Source of the DNA: Acidisoma sp. L85
GTDB taxonomy: Bacteria > Pseudomonadota > Alphaproteobacteria > Acetobacterales > Acetobacteraceae
Direction of reading: 5' to 3'
Assembly: GCF_009765865.1 (NCBI RefSeq)
Contig: NZ_LMUQ01000073.1
Coordinates: forward strand, 71,608 to 135,607
DNA length: 64,000 nt
Shown: positions 17,122 through 25,650 of the stretch, piece after piece
How positions within the stretch are numbered: position 1 is the stretch's first letter
Layout of the letters: each line of letters begins with the position of its first letter
Notes under the pieces: generated by a model
The model's database searches: none
Told to the model about the DNA's origin: nothing
What the model saw: only the letters and a program-made list of their open reading frames with translations
Translations under genes and position numbers: made by a program

Positions 17122-17862
17122 ATGACCCAGCAGACAAATAAAGTAGCAATCGTGACCGGGGCGTCGCGTGGTATCGGCGCGGCCGTGGCCGAAAGGCTCG
17201 CTTGGGACGGCTTTACCGTGGTGGTGAACTATTCCGGCCAGGCCGCGCCCGCCGAGGCGGTGGTTCGCAAGATCGAAGAGGCAGGCGGCCGGGCTCTGGC
17301 AGCGCTTGCCGACGTCAGCGACCCCCAGGCCGTGCGCCGTTTGTTCGATACAGCGGAAACCGCACTCGGCGGAGCGGACATTTTGGTCAACAATGCCGGT
17401 ATCATGACCCTGTCGAGCCTCGCGGATACCGAGGATGCAGCTTTCGATCGACAGATCGCCGTTAATTTAAAGGGAACCTTCAACACCCTGCGCGAGGCCG
17501 CCAAACGGTTGCGAAACGGCGGGCGCATCATCAATTTTTCTTCGAGCGTCGTCGGCCTGCTTCAGCCGACCTATGGAGTCTATGCCGCCACCAAGGCGGC
17601 CGTGGACGCGATGACGAGCATCCTGGCCAAGGAACTCCGCGGCCGGGACATCACGGTGAACGCGGTCGCTCCCGGCCCGACCGCCACCGACCTGTTTCTC
17701 CACGGAAAATCTCAGGAACTGGTCGATCGGCTGGCAAGGCTTGCGCCGCTGGAGCGACTGGGCGAGCCCACCGACATCGCGGCGGCCGTTTCCTTCCTCG
17801 CGGGTCCGGATGGTAGCTGGATCAATGGTCAAATCCTGCGCGCCAATGGTGGCATCATCTAA
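17122..17862 (+). CDS. Short-chain dehydrogenase/reductase divergent from LysR gene
   Basis: Classical SDR, 246 residues from the ATG at 17122, which has AGGGAGAG just upstream; the frame extends to 17077 but without a ribosome site. Cofactor motif TGASRGIGAAV, NNAG, catalytic Ser in SSSVVG and YAATK (Tyr/Lys). It resembles 3-oxoacyl-ACP reductase-like SDRs that are commonly paired with divergent LysR regulators. The substrate is unknown. Confidence 0.87.
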   Translation: MTQQTNKVAIVTGASRGIGAAVAERLAWDGFTVVVNYSGQAAPAEAVVRKIEEAGGRALAALADVSDPQAVRRLFDTAETALGGADILVNNAGIMTLSSLADTEDAAFDRQIAVNLKGTFNTLREAAKRLRNGGRIINFSSSVVGLLQPTYGVYAATKAAVDAMTSILAKELRGRDITVNAVAPGPTATDLFLHGKSQELVDRLARLAPLERLGEPTDIAAAVSFLAGPDGSWINGQILRANGGII

Positions 17863-18087
17863 TCGCGCTCCCCGTTGCTGGCGTTATCGCGAGCCAATCT
17901 CGTCGAGAGAGGCGGGACGGCCTTGCGGCCGGAGGCGACGCGCCCTATTAGAACGGCGTCAGCCTGTTGTTGATCAGGTCCGTAATTCGTCCGCTGCAAG
18001 CGTCGAACCCGGTTCCCCAGTCCTATCACCGAGGTCGGCCCGTCTGTGCGAGAGCGCATAGGCGGAATTTATCGCATGGAGTGGCAC

Positions 18088-18294
18088 ATGGCTAAGGGTA
18101 CGGTTAAGTGGTTCAACGCGCAGAAGGGCTACGGCTTTATTCAGCCTGACGATGGTTCCAAGGACATCTTCGTTCATATCTCCGCGCTCGAGCGTGCGGG
18201 AATGGCGACTTTGTCGGATGGGCAGAAGCTGTCCTTCGACATTGAGCAGGGCCAGGGCGGGAAAAGCTCCGCCGTCAATCTTGTGACTAGCTAA
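18088..18294 (+). CDS. cspA: Cold-shock protein (CspA family)
   Basis: Single cold-shock domain RNA chaperone of 68 residues. The nucleic-acid-binding motifs are intact: RNP1 KGYGFIQ (residues 13-19) and RNP2 DIFVHIS (residues 26-32). The ATG at 18088 is preceded by GGAG at six bases; in-frame codons back to 18046 are not part of the family. A strong intrinsic terminator follows 19 bp after the stop, making this a monocistronic unit. The 225 bp before it could include a structured 5' leader, as in other csp genes, but I could not identify one. Confidence 0.95.
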   Translation: MAKGTVKWFNAQKGYGFIQPDDGSKDIFVHISALERAGMATLSDGQKLSFDIEQGQGGKSSAVNLVTS

Positions 18295-18312
18295 TACGCC
18301 TGAGACACGGGC

Positions 18313-18356
18313 TGAGAATGCGCGCCAGCGCGCATTCTCACGCTCGAGTTTGTTTC
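18313..18356 (+). terminator. Intrinsic terminator of the cold-shock gene
   Basis: A perfect 13-bp stem (TGAGAATGCGCGC at 18313-18325 with its complement at 18328-18340) closes a two-base loop and is followed by the T-rich stretch GAGTTTGTTT. It separates cspA from the desaturase gene. Confidence 0.85.
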
Positions 18357-18400
18357 TATGATGAGACTCATCCCAATAAGCCGATCGACCCGCAGCAAGC

Positions 18401-19441
18401 ATGTCCGCTCCTGAGGCCGTATCGGATGTGACGGCCGCCGATAACACTGCATGGCGGCTGATGGTGGCGCCATATCTGAAGCCTGACGCGCGCCGCGCGC
18501 TGGTTCAGTTGTTGACCACAGTTTTGCCCTTCCTTCTCGTCGTCGCCGGAATCCTAACAGCGCTCGATCACGGCATTCTGCTCGGGCTGCTGTTGTTCCC
18601 CCTTGGCGCGGTGCTGCTGGTGCGGTTGTTCATGTTCCAGCATGACTGTGGGCATGGCTCGTTCTTCTCATCGCGCTGGGCAAACGATCTCCTTGGCTGG
18701 ATGCTCGGGGTGCTGACCTTGACGCCTTACACGGTCTGGCGGGGTAGCCATGCTGTGCATCACGCCAGCGCGGGAAACCTTGATCGGCGCGGCGTGGGCG
18801 ATGTTTCGACCCTGACCGTCGTGGAATACGCGGCCCTGTCGGCGCGAGGGCGCTTGGCCTATCGGCTCTACCGTCATCCGCTGGTGATGTTCGGTATCGG
18901 GCCGGCCTGGCTCTTTCTCATTCGCCATCGTATTCCGAGCGGCGGCCCACGCCGCCATTGGCGGAACTGGCTCAGCGTCATGGGCACCAATGCCGCGATC
19001 GGCGCTGTGCTGGGCACCTTGGCGCTTACTTTAGGACCGATTCCGGCGGTGCTCGGATGTTTGCCGGTCCTACTGCTGGCCGCCACGATAGGCGTTTGGC
19101 TCTTCTATATCCAGCATCAGTTCGAAGACGCCTATTGGGAGCGTCGCCCAAACTGGGATTTTCGGGCCGCCGCCCTGCAGGGTGCGTCCTTTTATGACCT
19201 TCCGCCGGCGCTGCATTGGATCACCGGCAATATCGGCTTCCATCACATCCATCATCTATCCAGCCGCATTCCGAATTACCGGCTCCGCGAGTGTCACGAG
19301 GCGAATCCTGAATTCCATTCGGTCCCCCGGTTGACGCTGCGTGACAGTCTGAAATGCGCGCGGCTGGCGCTTTGGGACGCGGAGCATCGGAAGATGCTGC
19401 CATTCCGGAGCCTGAGATCGAGTGCTCCCGCCGCGGATTAG
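18401..19441 (+). CDS. Membrane fatty acid desaturase
   Basis: Integral-membrane di-iron desaturase, 346 residues. The three histidine boxes are complete: HDCGH (residues 81-85), HAVHH (117-121) and HHIHH near residue 283. Paired hydrophobic segments at about 33-75 and 95-112, and again at about 190-235, give the usual four-helix topology. It would introduce double bonds into acyl lipids to keep membranes fluid. It lies directly downstream of the cold-shock gene but behind a strong terminator, so a shared cold response would need its own promoter in the 45 bp between. The ribosome binding site is weak. Confidence 0.9.
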   Translation: MSAPEAVSDVTAADNTAWRLMVAPYLKPDARRALVQLLTTVLPFLLVVAGILTALDHGILLGLLLFPLGAVLLVRLFMFQHDCGHGSFFSSRWANDLLGWMLGVLTLTPYTVWRGSHAVHHASAGNLDRRGVGDVSTLTVVEYAALSARGRLAYRLYRHPLVMFGIGPAWLFLIRHRIPSGGPRRHWRNWLSVMGTNAAIGAVLGTLALTLGPIPAVLGCLPVLLLAATIGVWLFYIQHQFEDAYWERRPNWDFRAAALQGASFYDLPPALHWITGNIGFHHIHHLSSRIPNYRLRECHEANPEFHSVPRLTLRDSLKCARLALWDAEHRKMLPFRSLRSSAPAAD

Positions 19442-19485
19442 CCTCCCCCGCGCCACGCGCCGATGCCTTCACTCAATGCGAGGTG

Positions 19486-21747
19486 TCAGCCAAAGGGTTG
19501 CTCCTCCAAGAACCGCCGGAGCGTGTTGAGCGTGATGCGGGAGACGTTGTTCTCATAGCCGTGGCTGGGAAGCGATCCGATCCAGGCAATGGATCCCGTT
19601 GCGAAGATCGCGCCGCCTGAGGGTGTTTCGGCGAAGGTGAGGTCGGCGCGCACGCGTTCGTTCTGGTCACCACCGAGATTCGGCTGGGTCGCGGTAAATT
19701 CCTCGTTGACGAGAAGCATCAGCGCCCCGTGCCCCTCGGAGGAAGCAAGACGCAGGATGTTTGGCGGGGAGCCCAGCAGTCGATTGATGCAGTCGAGCTC
19801 GATACCAGCAGCGCCGCCGCCGATCAGGCCGAAGTCGCCGATGATCTCATCTGGAACGCCATCGAAGATGAAGCTTACACGGGGGTTTTCCGCGTCCGGA
19901 GCACGTCGGTAGTAGGACGAGACGTTGAAGCCCTGAGCCACGAAACCGATGCCGGCCATCATATTCGGCGGGCGCCCGCACCGCCGCCAAAGGCCGCCAT
20001 ATTCGCCGTTGAAGGAATGATAATATTCGCCGGGGTCGGCTTCCCATGACCGGATGCCGTCCTCAGCCCGCCGTACCTCGATGACGCCCGGCAGATCATC
20101 ATGGAAGGCAATGCGCCAGTACCAGCCATTGCCGCCCATATACATGAGGCGGCCACCGCGATCGAGCCAGGCCTTCATCGCGTCCCACATCTGGGTCGAA
20201 TGATATTCGGGATGCGAGCCCGTCATTACCACGCGGTAGTCTTTCAGAAGTTCGTAGCCCTCATGGTGCAAATCCTCATCCGTGATGACGTCGTAATCGA
20301 CGCCATGATGGGCAAGCCAGCCGAACAAATGCGTATCGGCATTATATTGATAGAGGCTGGAACCGTCACCGCCGAGCCAGGAGTGATAGCGCGGTGCGCA
20401 ATTGATATTTGGACGAACCCGGCTGGAATAGCAGATACCCGACCCGTCGGCATGCTTGTCATAGAGGGAGTGGCCAAGCTCCGGATGGTCGTAGAGATAG
20501 ACATCCTGATGCCCAAAATGCAGCAGCCGTCCCATCATTCGCTCGACGCCGCGCACCGTGATGTGCTCGCCGTGATTGGCATAGGCCATGTAGGAGGCCG
20601 TTGGCGCCAGGAACGCGAGTTTTGGCCTGTTCTTGCGGGCCGTGGCGGCACGAGGCGGGCGAATGAAAAAGGGGATGTAAGTTTCCCGCATTGCGTCGTG
20701 GGTGTTTTCGCCGCACCGCAGATGCAGCGCATAGGCGCCGCTGCGCGCATCCTCCGGCACGGACCAGGTGATGTCGGCCGGCCAGCCGGCGTCATAGAGG
20801 TCGTCCTCATGGAAATGGACGGCGCCATATTCGGCCGGGGCCGTCTGCCAGCTATGATGGGTCCCCGTCCAATGGGGTCCGCGCATGCCGCGTGCCGGCA
20901 GGTTCACAAGGACACCGGTCCGGCGAAGTGGGCTCCGATCGGTGACCCGGATTGTCCTGATGCCGTCCGAGAAGTCCCAGGCGCCGAGCGCGGTGGCGGC
21001 GAGCATCGGGGAGAGAGCGGCGACATCAGCGGCGGCAAGAGAGACCGCGTCATGGAAACCCTCGAACAGAGCCGGTCCGTCAATTTTGCCGTTGAAATGC
21101 TCGCCGACTGTGCCGTCAGCCATAGAGGCTCCGGCAAAAGTTAGACTGCCCGTCGTCACGCCGAGCACCGCGTTCAAGGCGCCTTCACGATACCCGCTAT
21201 CGAAAACGCCAGCATCTGCTTGCAGCGCTTGCTGTGAGAGGTGGAAGCGGCCGACCACCAAATCTACTGCAAAAGAAATCACGTACCATTTGCGATCCAG
21301 CATTCTCGCATCGAGACTTTCCTCGACCACGCTGCCCATTCCATCGCCGATCGCGAGGCTGAGCCGACCTTCGCTGGCGGTGAGCTTGAAACCCGCGCCT
21401 CGTTCCGCATCCCAATGGGCCGCCACGACCTGAGAGTAGCGCGCGGTGAGTGTCGGCCATACCACCGCGCGAAAGCTGAAGGCAGCATAGGCGGCGAGGG
21501 GAGGGAAGCCTTCCACCAGCATGAAGGAGCCGGCATCCGCTCGCTTCACCGATCCCGGATAATGCCCATCGACCTCGCTTGGCAGATGAGGAAGGTCGAG
21601 GCCAGGGCCATTCGGGTTGCTATCGCCATTGAGCACGCGGACGAGACGTGCCTCATAGGCTTCGCCTTCCTCGAGCGAGATGTGAAAAGCGATCTTCTCT
21701 CCGGGCGCGACGCTGTAGCGATCGGGATAGCCTACGATCTTGAGCAT
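19486..21747 (-). CDS. dmfA2: N,N-dimethylformamidase-type large (beta) subunit
   Basis: Large subunit of an amidohydrolase that cleaves N-substituted formamides to formate and amine; 753 residues, the size known for Paracoccus DMFase. An N-terminal beta-rich region (residues 1-300) includes a LamG-like sandwich with the phrase HFNGKIDGPALF. The catalytic part follows (about 375-750). The family's mononuclear iron is held by two tyrosines and a glutamate. Candidates here are Tyr386/Tyr389 in APTASYMAYANHG, Tyr440 in GICYSS and Glu514 in SHPEYHS; this assignment is by eye, without an alignment. An AGGA site lies 8 bases before the ATG. It follows the small-subunit gene after 9 bp. Confidence 0.88.
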   Translation of the reverse strand: MLKIVGYPDRYSVAPGEKIAFHISLEEGEAYEARLVRVLNGDSNPNGPGLDLPHLPSEVDGHYPGSVKRADAGSFMLVEGFPPLAAYAAFSFRAVVWPTLTARYSQVVAAHWDAERGAGFKLTASEGRLSLAIGDGMGSVVEESLDARMLDRKWYVISFAVDLVVGRFHLSQQALQADAGVFDSGYREGALNAVLGVTTGSLTFAGASMADGTVGEHFNGKIDGPALFEGFHDAVSLAAADVAALSPMLAATALGAWDFSDGIRTIRVTDRSPLRRTGVLVNLPARGMRGPHWTGTHHSWQTAPAEYGAVHFHEDDLYDAGWPADITWSVPEDARSGAYALHLRCGENTHDAMRETYIPFFIRPPRAATARKNRPKLAFLAPTASYMAYANHGEHITVRGVERMMGRLLHFGHQDVYLYDHPELGHSLYDKHADGSGICYSSRVRPNINCAPRYHSWLGGDGSSLYQYNADTHLFGWLAHHGVDYDVITDEDLHHEGYELLKDYRVVMTGSHPEYHSTQMWDAMKAWLDRGGRLMYMGGNGWYWRIAFHDDLPGVIEVRRAEDGIRSWEADPGEYYHSFNGEYGGLWRRCGRPPNMMAGIGFVAQGFNVSSYYRRAPDAENPRVSFIFDGVPDEIIGDFGLIGGGAAGIELDCINRLLGSPPNILRLASSEGHGALMLLVNEEFTATQPNLGGDQNERVRADLTFAETPSGGAIFATGSIAWIGSLPSHGYENNVSRITLNTLRRFLEEQPFG

Positions 21748-21756
21748 GAGGCAGTC

Positions 21757-22155
21757 CTACGCGTTCTCGGGTGATTTGAGCGGCAGGTTGATGTCTTCGC
21801 CCGTGGCGGCGCGCCACCGGCGGCGAAAGATCTCCCATTCCGCCTCGTCGCGATTGGTGAAAATAGGGCTGTCCTCGAACACCAGCGGTTCCCGCCGGTC
21901 CGCCGGCATCTCCCCGATCTGCCATTCAGCGAATGGCTTGCGGCAAAAGAGCACGATCTGCCGTCCACTTGGATCGTAACGCAGCGTGTTGAGGACGCGC
22001 ATGAGGCCGGGGCTATGGTTACCCACCGGATTGCGGCGAAACTCTTCGATGAAGACTCGATCTGAGTCAGGATCGATCTTGTATCTCATCTCGCCCTCCA
22101 GCTTGTGCGGAACGGAGAAGCCCGTAATACGCCGCCGTTGGGCCAGCCGTTCCAA
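21757..22155 (-). CDS. dmfA1: N,N-dimethylformamidase-type small (alpha) subunit
   Basis: Small subunit of the DMFase-type enzyme, 132 residues, matching the roughly 15-kDa alpha subunit of known enzymes. Recognisable phrases include NHSPGLMRVLNTLRYDPSGRQIVL and the C-terminal EWEIFRRRWRAATGEDINLPL. The frame can only start at the TTG at 22155: an in-frame TGA stands seven codons upstream and no ATG or GTG is available. GAAGG ten bases upstream supports this start. It sits directly before the large-subunit gene and 65 bp after the cyclase-family gene, so all three are probably one operon. A rare start codon could limit subunit supply. Confidence 0.85.
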   Translation of the reverse strand: MERLAQRRRITGFSVPHKLEGEMRYKIDPDSDRVFIEEFRRNPVGNHSPGLMRVLNTLRYDPSGRQIVLFCRKPFAEWQIGEMPADRREPLVFEDSPIFTNRDEAEWEIFRRRWRAATGEDINLPLKSPENA

Positions 22156-22220
22156 CGCGCCGATGCCTTCACATCACACCACAAAGCCGCGATCGCCCTC
22201 AAGTCCACCTGGCATTACGA

Positions 22221-22955
22221 TCAGAAAAAAGCGACCGGCCGCAAGGGGGAGCCCGATCCATTCTGGATCGGCAGAGGCGCCGCGAAGAGGAAGCAGCTGC
22301 GTGGCAACTGCTCCAGCCGCGCCACGCATTCCAGGATAAGGATTCCCTGCGGTAGCCAGTGCCGGTCGTGGCCGGGTGCATCGCCCCATTTGTTGTCGAC
22401 GCCAGCCATTTCGCAAGCGATGGTATCAGCACCGACGGCGCGCACACCACGTTCGCGAAACAGCTTCGCAACGTCCTCGTTCATACCGGGCTGATTGCGC
22501 GCATAGAAATGGGCGCGCGCATCGACGGCCCAGAAGCGCTTGAGCCAACCGAAATTCACCAATGCAATCTCGTCCTGATCAACGGGTGCGCCATGGCGGC
22601 TCTCATAATCGAGCACGTCCTGACAGGTGAGCAACTCACCCGGCTTCCAGTCGCGATCTGAGAAGTCGTAGACACGCGCGGTGGTGATGAGCCGATCGAC
22701 CGGAATCGTCTCGATCGTCTCGTTCATGCGGTCCGCATGGATATGAGCGGGCGCATCGACATGGCAGCCGGTGTGCTCGGCGAGAGAAAGAGTCTGGCAG
22801 TAATAGCCGTCGCGCGCGTGAATGACCGTGGGATCGATCACCATATGAGGGTGGGTAGGAAATTTGGGCACGCCCCGTTCAAGCTTCGGCGCCAGATCCA
22901 CACTACGCATCTGTCGGATCAGGCTGCCCAGGGCAGCAACGTGAGAATCGGTCAT
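22221..22955 (-). CDS. Cyclase-family (kynurenine formamidase-like) metal hydrolase
   Basis: Member of the cyclase/arylformamidase family, 244 residues. The zinc-site signature HTGCHVDAPAHIHAD (HxGTHxDxPxH type) is intact at about residues 61-75. The C-terminal NGSGSPLRPVA is typical. Family members hydrolyse N-formyl or other amide/lactone bonds, for example N-formylkynurenine to formate and kynurenine. It is the first gene of the DMFase operon, which suggests it handles a related formamide or a product. An AGGA ten bases before the ATG acts as ribosome site. Its exact substrate is open. Confidence 0.85.
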   Translation of the reverse strand: MTDSHVAALGSLIRQMRSVDLAPKLERGVPKFPTHPHMVIDPTVIHARDGYYCQTLSLAEHTGCHVDAPAHIHADRMNETIETIPVDRLITTARVYDFSDRDWKPGELLTCQDVLDYESRHGAPVDQDEIALVNFGWLKRFWAVDARAHFYARNQPGMNEDVAKLFRERGVRAVGADTIACEMAGVDNKWGDAPGHDRHWLPQGILILECVARLEQLPRSCFLFAAPLPIQNGSGSPLRPVAFF

Positions 22956-23124
22956 GAATTAGTGTCCTAATCTGTGCAATGCCTCGTCTTGGGCCGAAAC
23001 CGGGAACTCGTGCGCCTTCCGCCTGCGCCATGAGCATGACTCGGTTGTGGCCTAATCCTAGGTAACGATACGCGGAAGCGTTGCAAACTAGGGCGGACCG
23101 CAGAAGGCGGGCGAGACTGACAAG

Positions 23125-23916
23125 ATGGAAGGCGTGCCCGGTTCCATGTATACCCAAATTCGTCCCCGGCCTGAAAGTGCTCCCGTGGCCGAGGTCGAAG
23201 CCGCTCTCGATGACGCAGGATTTGCCTTTGCACCCGCCGCAACGATGCACCAGGCTCTCGGGGCAATCGATCCGGAAGAGTGGGAGGATTTTGCTCGGAG
23301 TTGGAACGACCTCGGCGACGATCGCTATATGGCGGATGGCGGGCGATACCGCCGCCGGCGATTTGCCGCGTTCAATGGCTCAGCTCAGGGTTTCGAGCGT
23401 AAGCCTCATCAGCCGCACTATCAAAGCCGCGAGTTCAATCCACTCAATGGCGGTAAAGACCGATGGTTTGAGCCAGTCACTGACGCGATCGCAACGCACA
23501 GGTTAACGCAGGACATTTTTCGCGCCAGCGAGGCGCTGTTTACTCGACTCACCCCCGCGCCCCTGAGACCCGAAGCCTGGCACGTTGAAATGCACCAATT
23601 TCGGGTTGAAGCGCATCCGGACAATGCCGGCCGTCCGACGCCCGAAGGACTTCATCGAGACGGCGTGGACTGGGCATTGGTCGTGTTATTGCGCCGTCAG
23701 AACTTGATCGGCGGCGAAACCGAGATCGTGGATTTGCAACGCTCTCTCGTGGGACGCTTCGCGCTCGAAAGGCCGTTGGATTCCGCTTGGTTCGATGACA
23801 GCCGCGTCTATCACGGGGTAACGGCTATTCTTCCGCTAGACCCGTTGCGTCACGCCTTTCGGGATGTGCTAATCATAACCTTTAGTCGCGTAGCGAGACA
23901 TTCATGGCACGCCTGA
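23125..23916 (+). CDS. 2-oxoglutarate/Fe(II) dioxygenase (isoleucine hydroxylase-like family)
   Basis: Member of the 2OG-Fe dioxygenase family that contains L-isoleucine 4-hydroxylase and other free amino acid hydroxylases; 263 residues. The iron triad reads His177-x-Asp179 (GLHRDGVDW) and His230 (VYHGVTAI), and Arg246 in HAFRDVLIITFSR is the likely 2-oxoglutarate contact, so it should be active. The start may be 23125 or the ATG at 23146. Its last 13 bases overlap pdxJ, so translation of the two is coupled. The substrate is unknown; amino acid hydroxylation is the family precedent. Confidence 0.82.
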   Translation: MEGVPGSMYTQIRPRPESAPVAEVEAALDDAGFAFAPAATMHQALGAIDPEEWEDFARSWNDLGDDRYMADGGRYRRRRFAAFNGSAQGFERKPHQPHYQSREFNPLNGGKDRWFEPVTDAIATHRLTQDIFRASEALFTRLTPAPLRPEAWHVEMHQFRVEAHPDNAGRPTPEGLHRDGVDWALVVLLRRQNLIGGETEIVDLQRSLVGRFALERPLDSAWFDDSRVYHGVTAILPLDPLRHAFRDVLIITFSRVARHSWHA

Positions 23917-24647
23917 GCGTCAACCTTAACAAGATCGCCCTGTTGCGGAATGCCCGCCGTACCGGTGTGCCCGATATTGGCCATTTCGCCAGACTGGCAC
24001 ATGCAGCAGGAGCGCACGGGCTGACGGTTCATCCTCGACCGGATGAACGCCATATCCGGCGAGACGATGTCTTTGCTCTTGCCGAGTTGATGCGCGGCTG
24101 GCGACCGGGCTTCGAGTTGAATATTGAGGGCTATCCGGACAAAGCGTTCCTCGACCTCGTCAGCGTCGTGCGGCCCGAGCAATGCACTCTGGTCCCCGAT
24201 GCGCCGGGCGTCCTTACGTCCGAGGAAGGTTGGCGGTTGGATGAGACGCAGCTGCAAATCGTCCAGGAGGCCTCGAAAACACTGCGGTCCATCGGTTCGC
24301 GGGCTATCGTATTTGTAGATGCGGAGCCGTCGATAGCGCAGCGCGCGCGCGATGCCGGTGCGCATGGGATTGAAATCTACACCGGCCATTATTCCGCGGC
24401 ATTTCGCGAGGGTCGTCCCGCCGATTGCTTGGCCGCGTGCGCGGCTGCGGCTGAAGAGGCGATCAAGCTGGGGCTAGTCGTTAATATCGGACATGATCTG
24501 AACCTTGAAAATCTACCCGCCCTCGTCGCTGCGGCGCCGCGGATCAGTGAGGCTTCAATAGGGCACGAACTCACAGTCGATGCCCTGCTCATGGGATGGA
24601 CGGCGGCGATCACCGCCTATCGCGAAGCGCTGGAAATCAAGCATTGA
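23904..24647 (+). CDS. pdxJ: Pyridoxine 5'-phosphate synthase PdxJ
   Basis: Condenses 1-deoxyxylulose 5-phosphate with 3-amino-2-oxopropyl phosphate to pyridoxine 5'-phosphate, the last ring-forming step of vitamin B6 synthesis. It has 247 residues, a TIM barrel. Family motifs are present in their alphaproteobacterial form: LSVNLNKIALLRNAR, LTVHPRPDERHIR, the Glu in LNIEGYP, IEIYTGHY, VNIGHDLN and ASIGHELTVDAL. It is not beside acpS or recO, its frequent partners, but overlaps a 2OG dioxygenase gene by 13 bp. It may be the housekeeping copy or a paralogue. Confidence 0.92.
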   Translation: MARLSVNLNKIALLRNARRTGVPDIGHFARLAHAAGAHGLTVHPRPDERHIRRDDVFALAELMRGWRPGFELNIEGYPDKAFLDLVSVVRPEQCTLVPDAPGVLTSEEGWRLDETQLQIVQEASKTLRSIGSRAIVFVDAEPSIAQRARDAGAHGIEIYTGHYSAAFREGRPADCLAACAAAAEEAIKLGLVVNIGHDLNLENLPALVAAAPRISEASIGHELTVDALLMGWTAAITAYREALEIKH

Positions 24648-24868
24648 GTAGGGCGGAAGGCCGAGGGGCTTTATCCTGGGCCCGACATAGCGTTCCCGGA
24701 TTGGCGGTGCTCGGCCAGACATTTTCAGACACATGTTCGAGGTGGCGATAGCGGCGCCCTGCATTAGTCGTCGCTTTACCAAGAAGTGCCTTGATGGCAG
24801 TTTCCGGCCGGTCAATGATCGGCCGCGCAACCCAAGGCTGAGCTACTCCAATCGCCACAGGACGAAAA

Positions 24869-25630
24869 ATGCCGCGGACATGGCCAAGCCTTACGATCGT
24901 CGCCGTGCTGGCGATTGCAGGCCCGACCTGCGCCTCCGCACACTCTCCCGGCCCGCGCGGCGCCCCCCCTCACTATGAGAAGACCTATTACATCCAGCCG
25001 TCACAGGTCGATCTCAACGATCTGCTCGCGCCTCCGCCCGCGCTCGGTTCACCCGAGGAAAAGGCCGACCTGAATTCCGTTATGCAAGCGCAGAAAGATC
25101 GCGATGCTGACGACGTGGTCGATGCCGAGGCCGACCATGAGCGTTCAGTCTTCCGCTTTACCGATGTCATGGGGCCCAGCTTCAAGACCGAGAAGCTGCC
25201 CTTCACGACCCAATTTTTCCTTCGCGTATTCTCCGACGAAGCCAAGGTCGTGACCGTGACCAAGGCTCACTTCGCCCGGCTCCGCCCCTTCATGGTGGAT
25301 TCGAGCCTCATGCCGATCGTGTCTCCGAAAGCCACTCCTTCTTACCCCAGCGGCCACACGACCTTTGCCTATGTGACCGCTATCCTGCTGGCCAAAATGG
25401 TCCCGGAACATGCCGTAGAGATCTTCCGGCGCGCGGCGACCTATGGCCAGAACCGTGTCGTCGCTGGAGCGCATTTTCCGACCGATGTCGAAGCGGGCCG
25501 GATCGCTGGCACCGTCATCGATAGCGTTTTTCTTCATCAGCCAAGGTTCTTGACGGATTTCAGGATCGCCCGCGCGGAAACGCGCAAGGTCCTCGGCCTT
25601 CCTCCAATCATTGACGCCGGCGGACAGTAG
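24869..25630 (+). CDS. Class A nonspecific acid phosphatase, PAP2 family (secreted)
   Basis: Periplasmic phosphomonoesterase, 253 residues. A signal peptide (MPRTWPSLTIVAVLAIAG..., cleavage likely after CASA near residue 24) is followed by the PhoN/PhoC-type vanadate-peroxidase fold. The three phosphatase motifs are KAHFARLRP (KxxxxxxRP), PSYPSGHTT and GQNRVVAGAHFPTDV (SRxxxxxHxxxD type with N-R). The first and third carry the essential Lys, Arg and His. An AGGA precedes the ATG. It stands alone and would release phosphate from organic esters outside the cytoplasm. Confidence 0.9.
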   Translation: MPRTWPSLTIVAVLAIAGPTCASAHSPGPRGAPPHYEKTYYIQPSQVDLNDLLAPPPALGSPEEKADLNSVMQAQKDRDADDVVDAEADHERSVFRFTDVMGPSFKTEKLPFTTQFFLRVFSDEAKVVTVTKAHFARLRPFMVDSSLMPIVSPKATPSYPSGHTTFAYVTAILLAKMVPEHAVEIFRRAATYGQNRVVAGAHFPTDVEAGRIAGTVIDSVFLHQPRFLTDFRIARAETRKVLGLPPIIDAGGQ

Positions 25631-25650
25631 CGGCCGTCGGACCAACAGAC

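Noticed and set aside
22958-22971. Inverted repeat ATTAG-TGTC-CTAAT just before the cyclase start
   Set aside because: Arms of only five bases, and it contains the ribosome binding site; too weak to call an operator.
23578-23600. TGGCACGTTGAAATGCA, resembling a sigma-54 promoter
   Set aside because: It lies inside the dioxygenase gene, has an imperfect -12 element and no suitable gene start after it.
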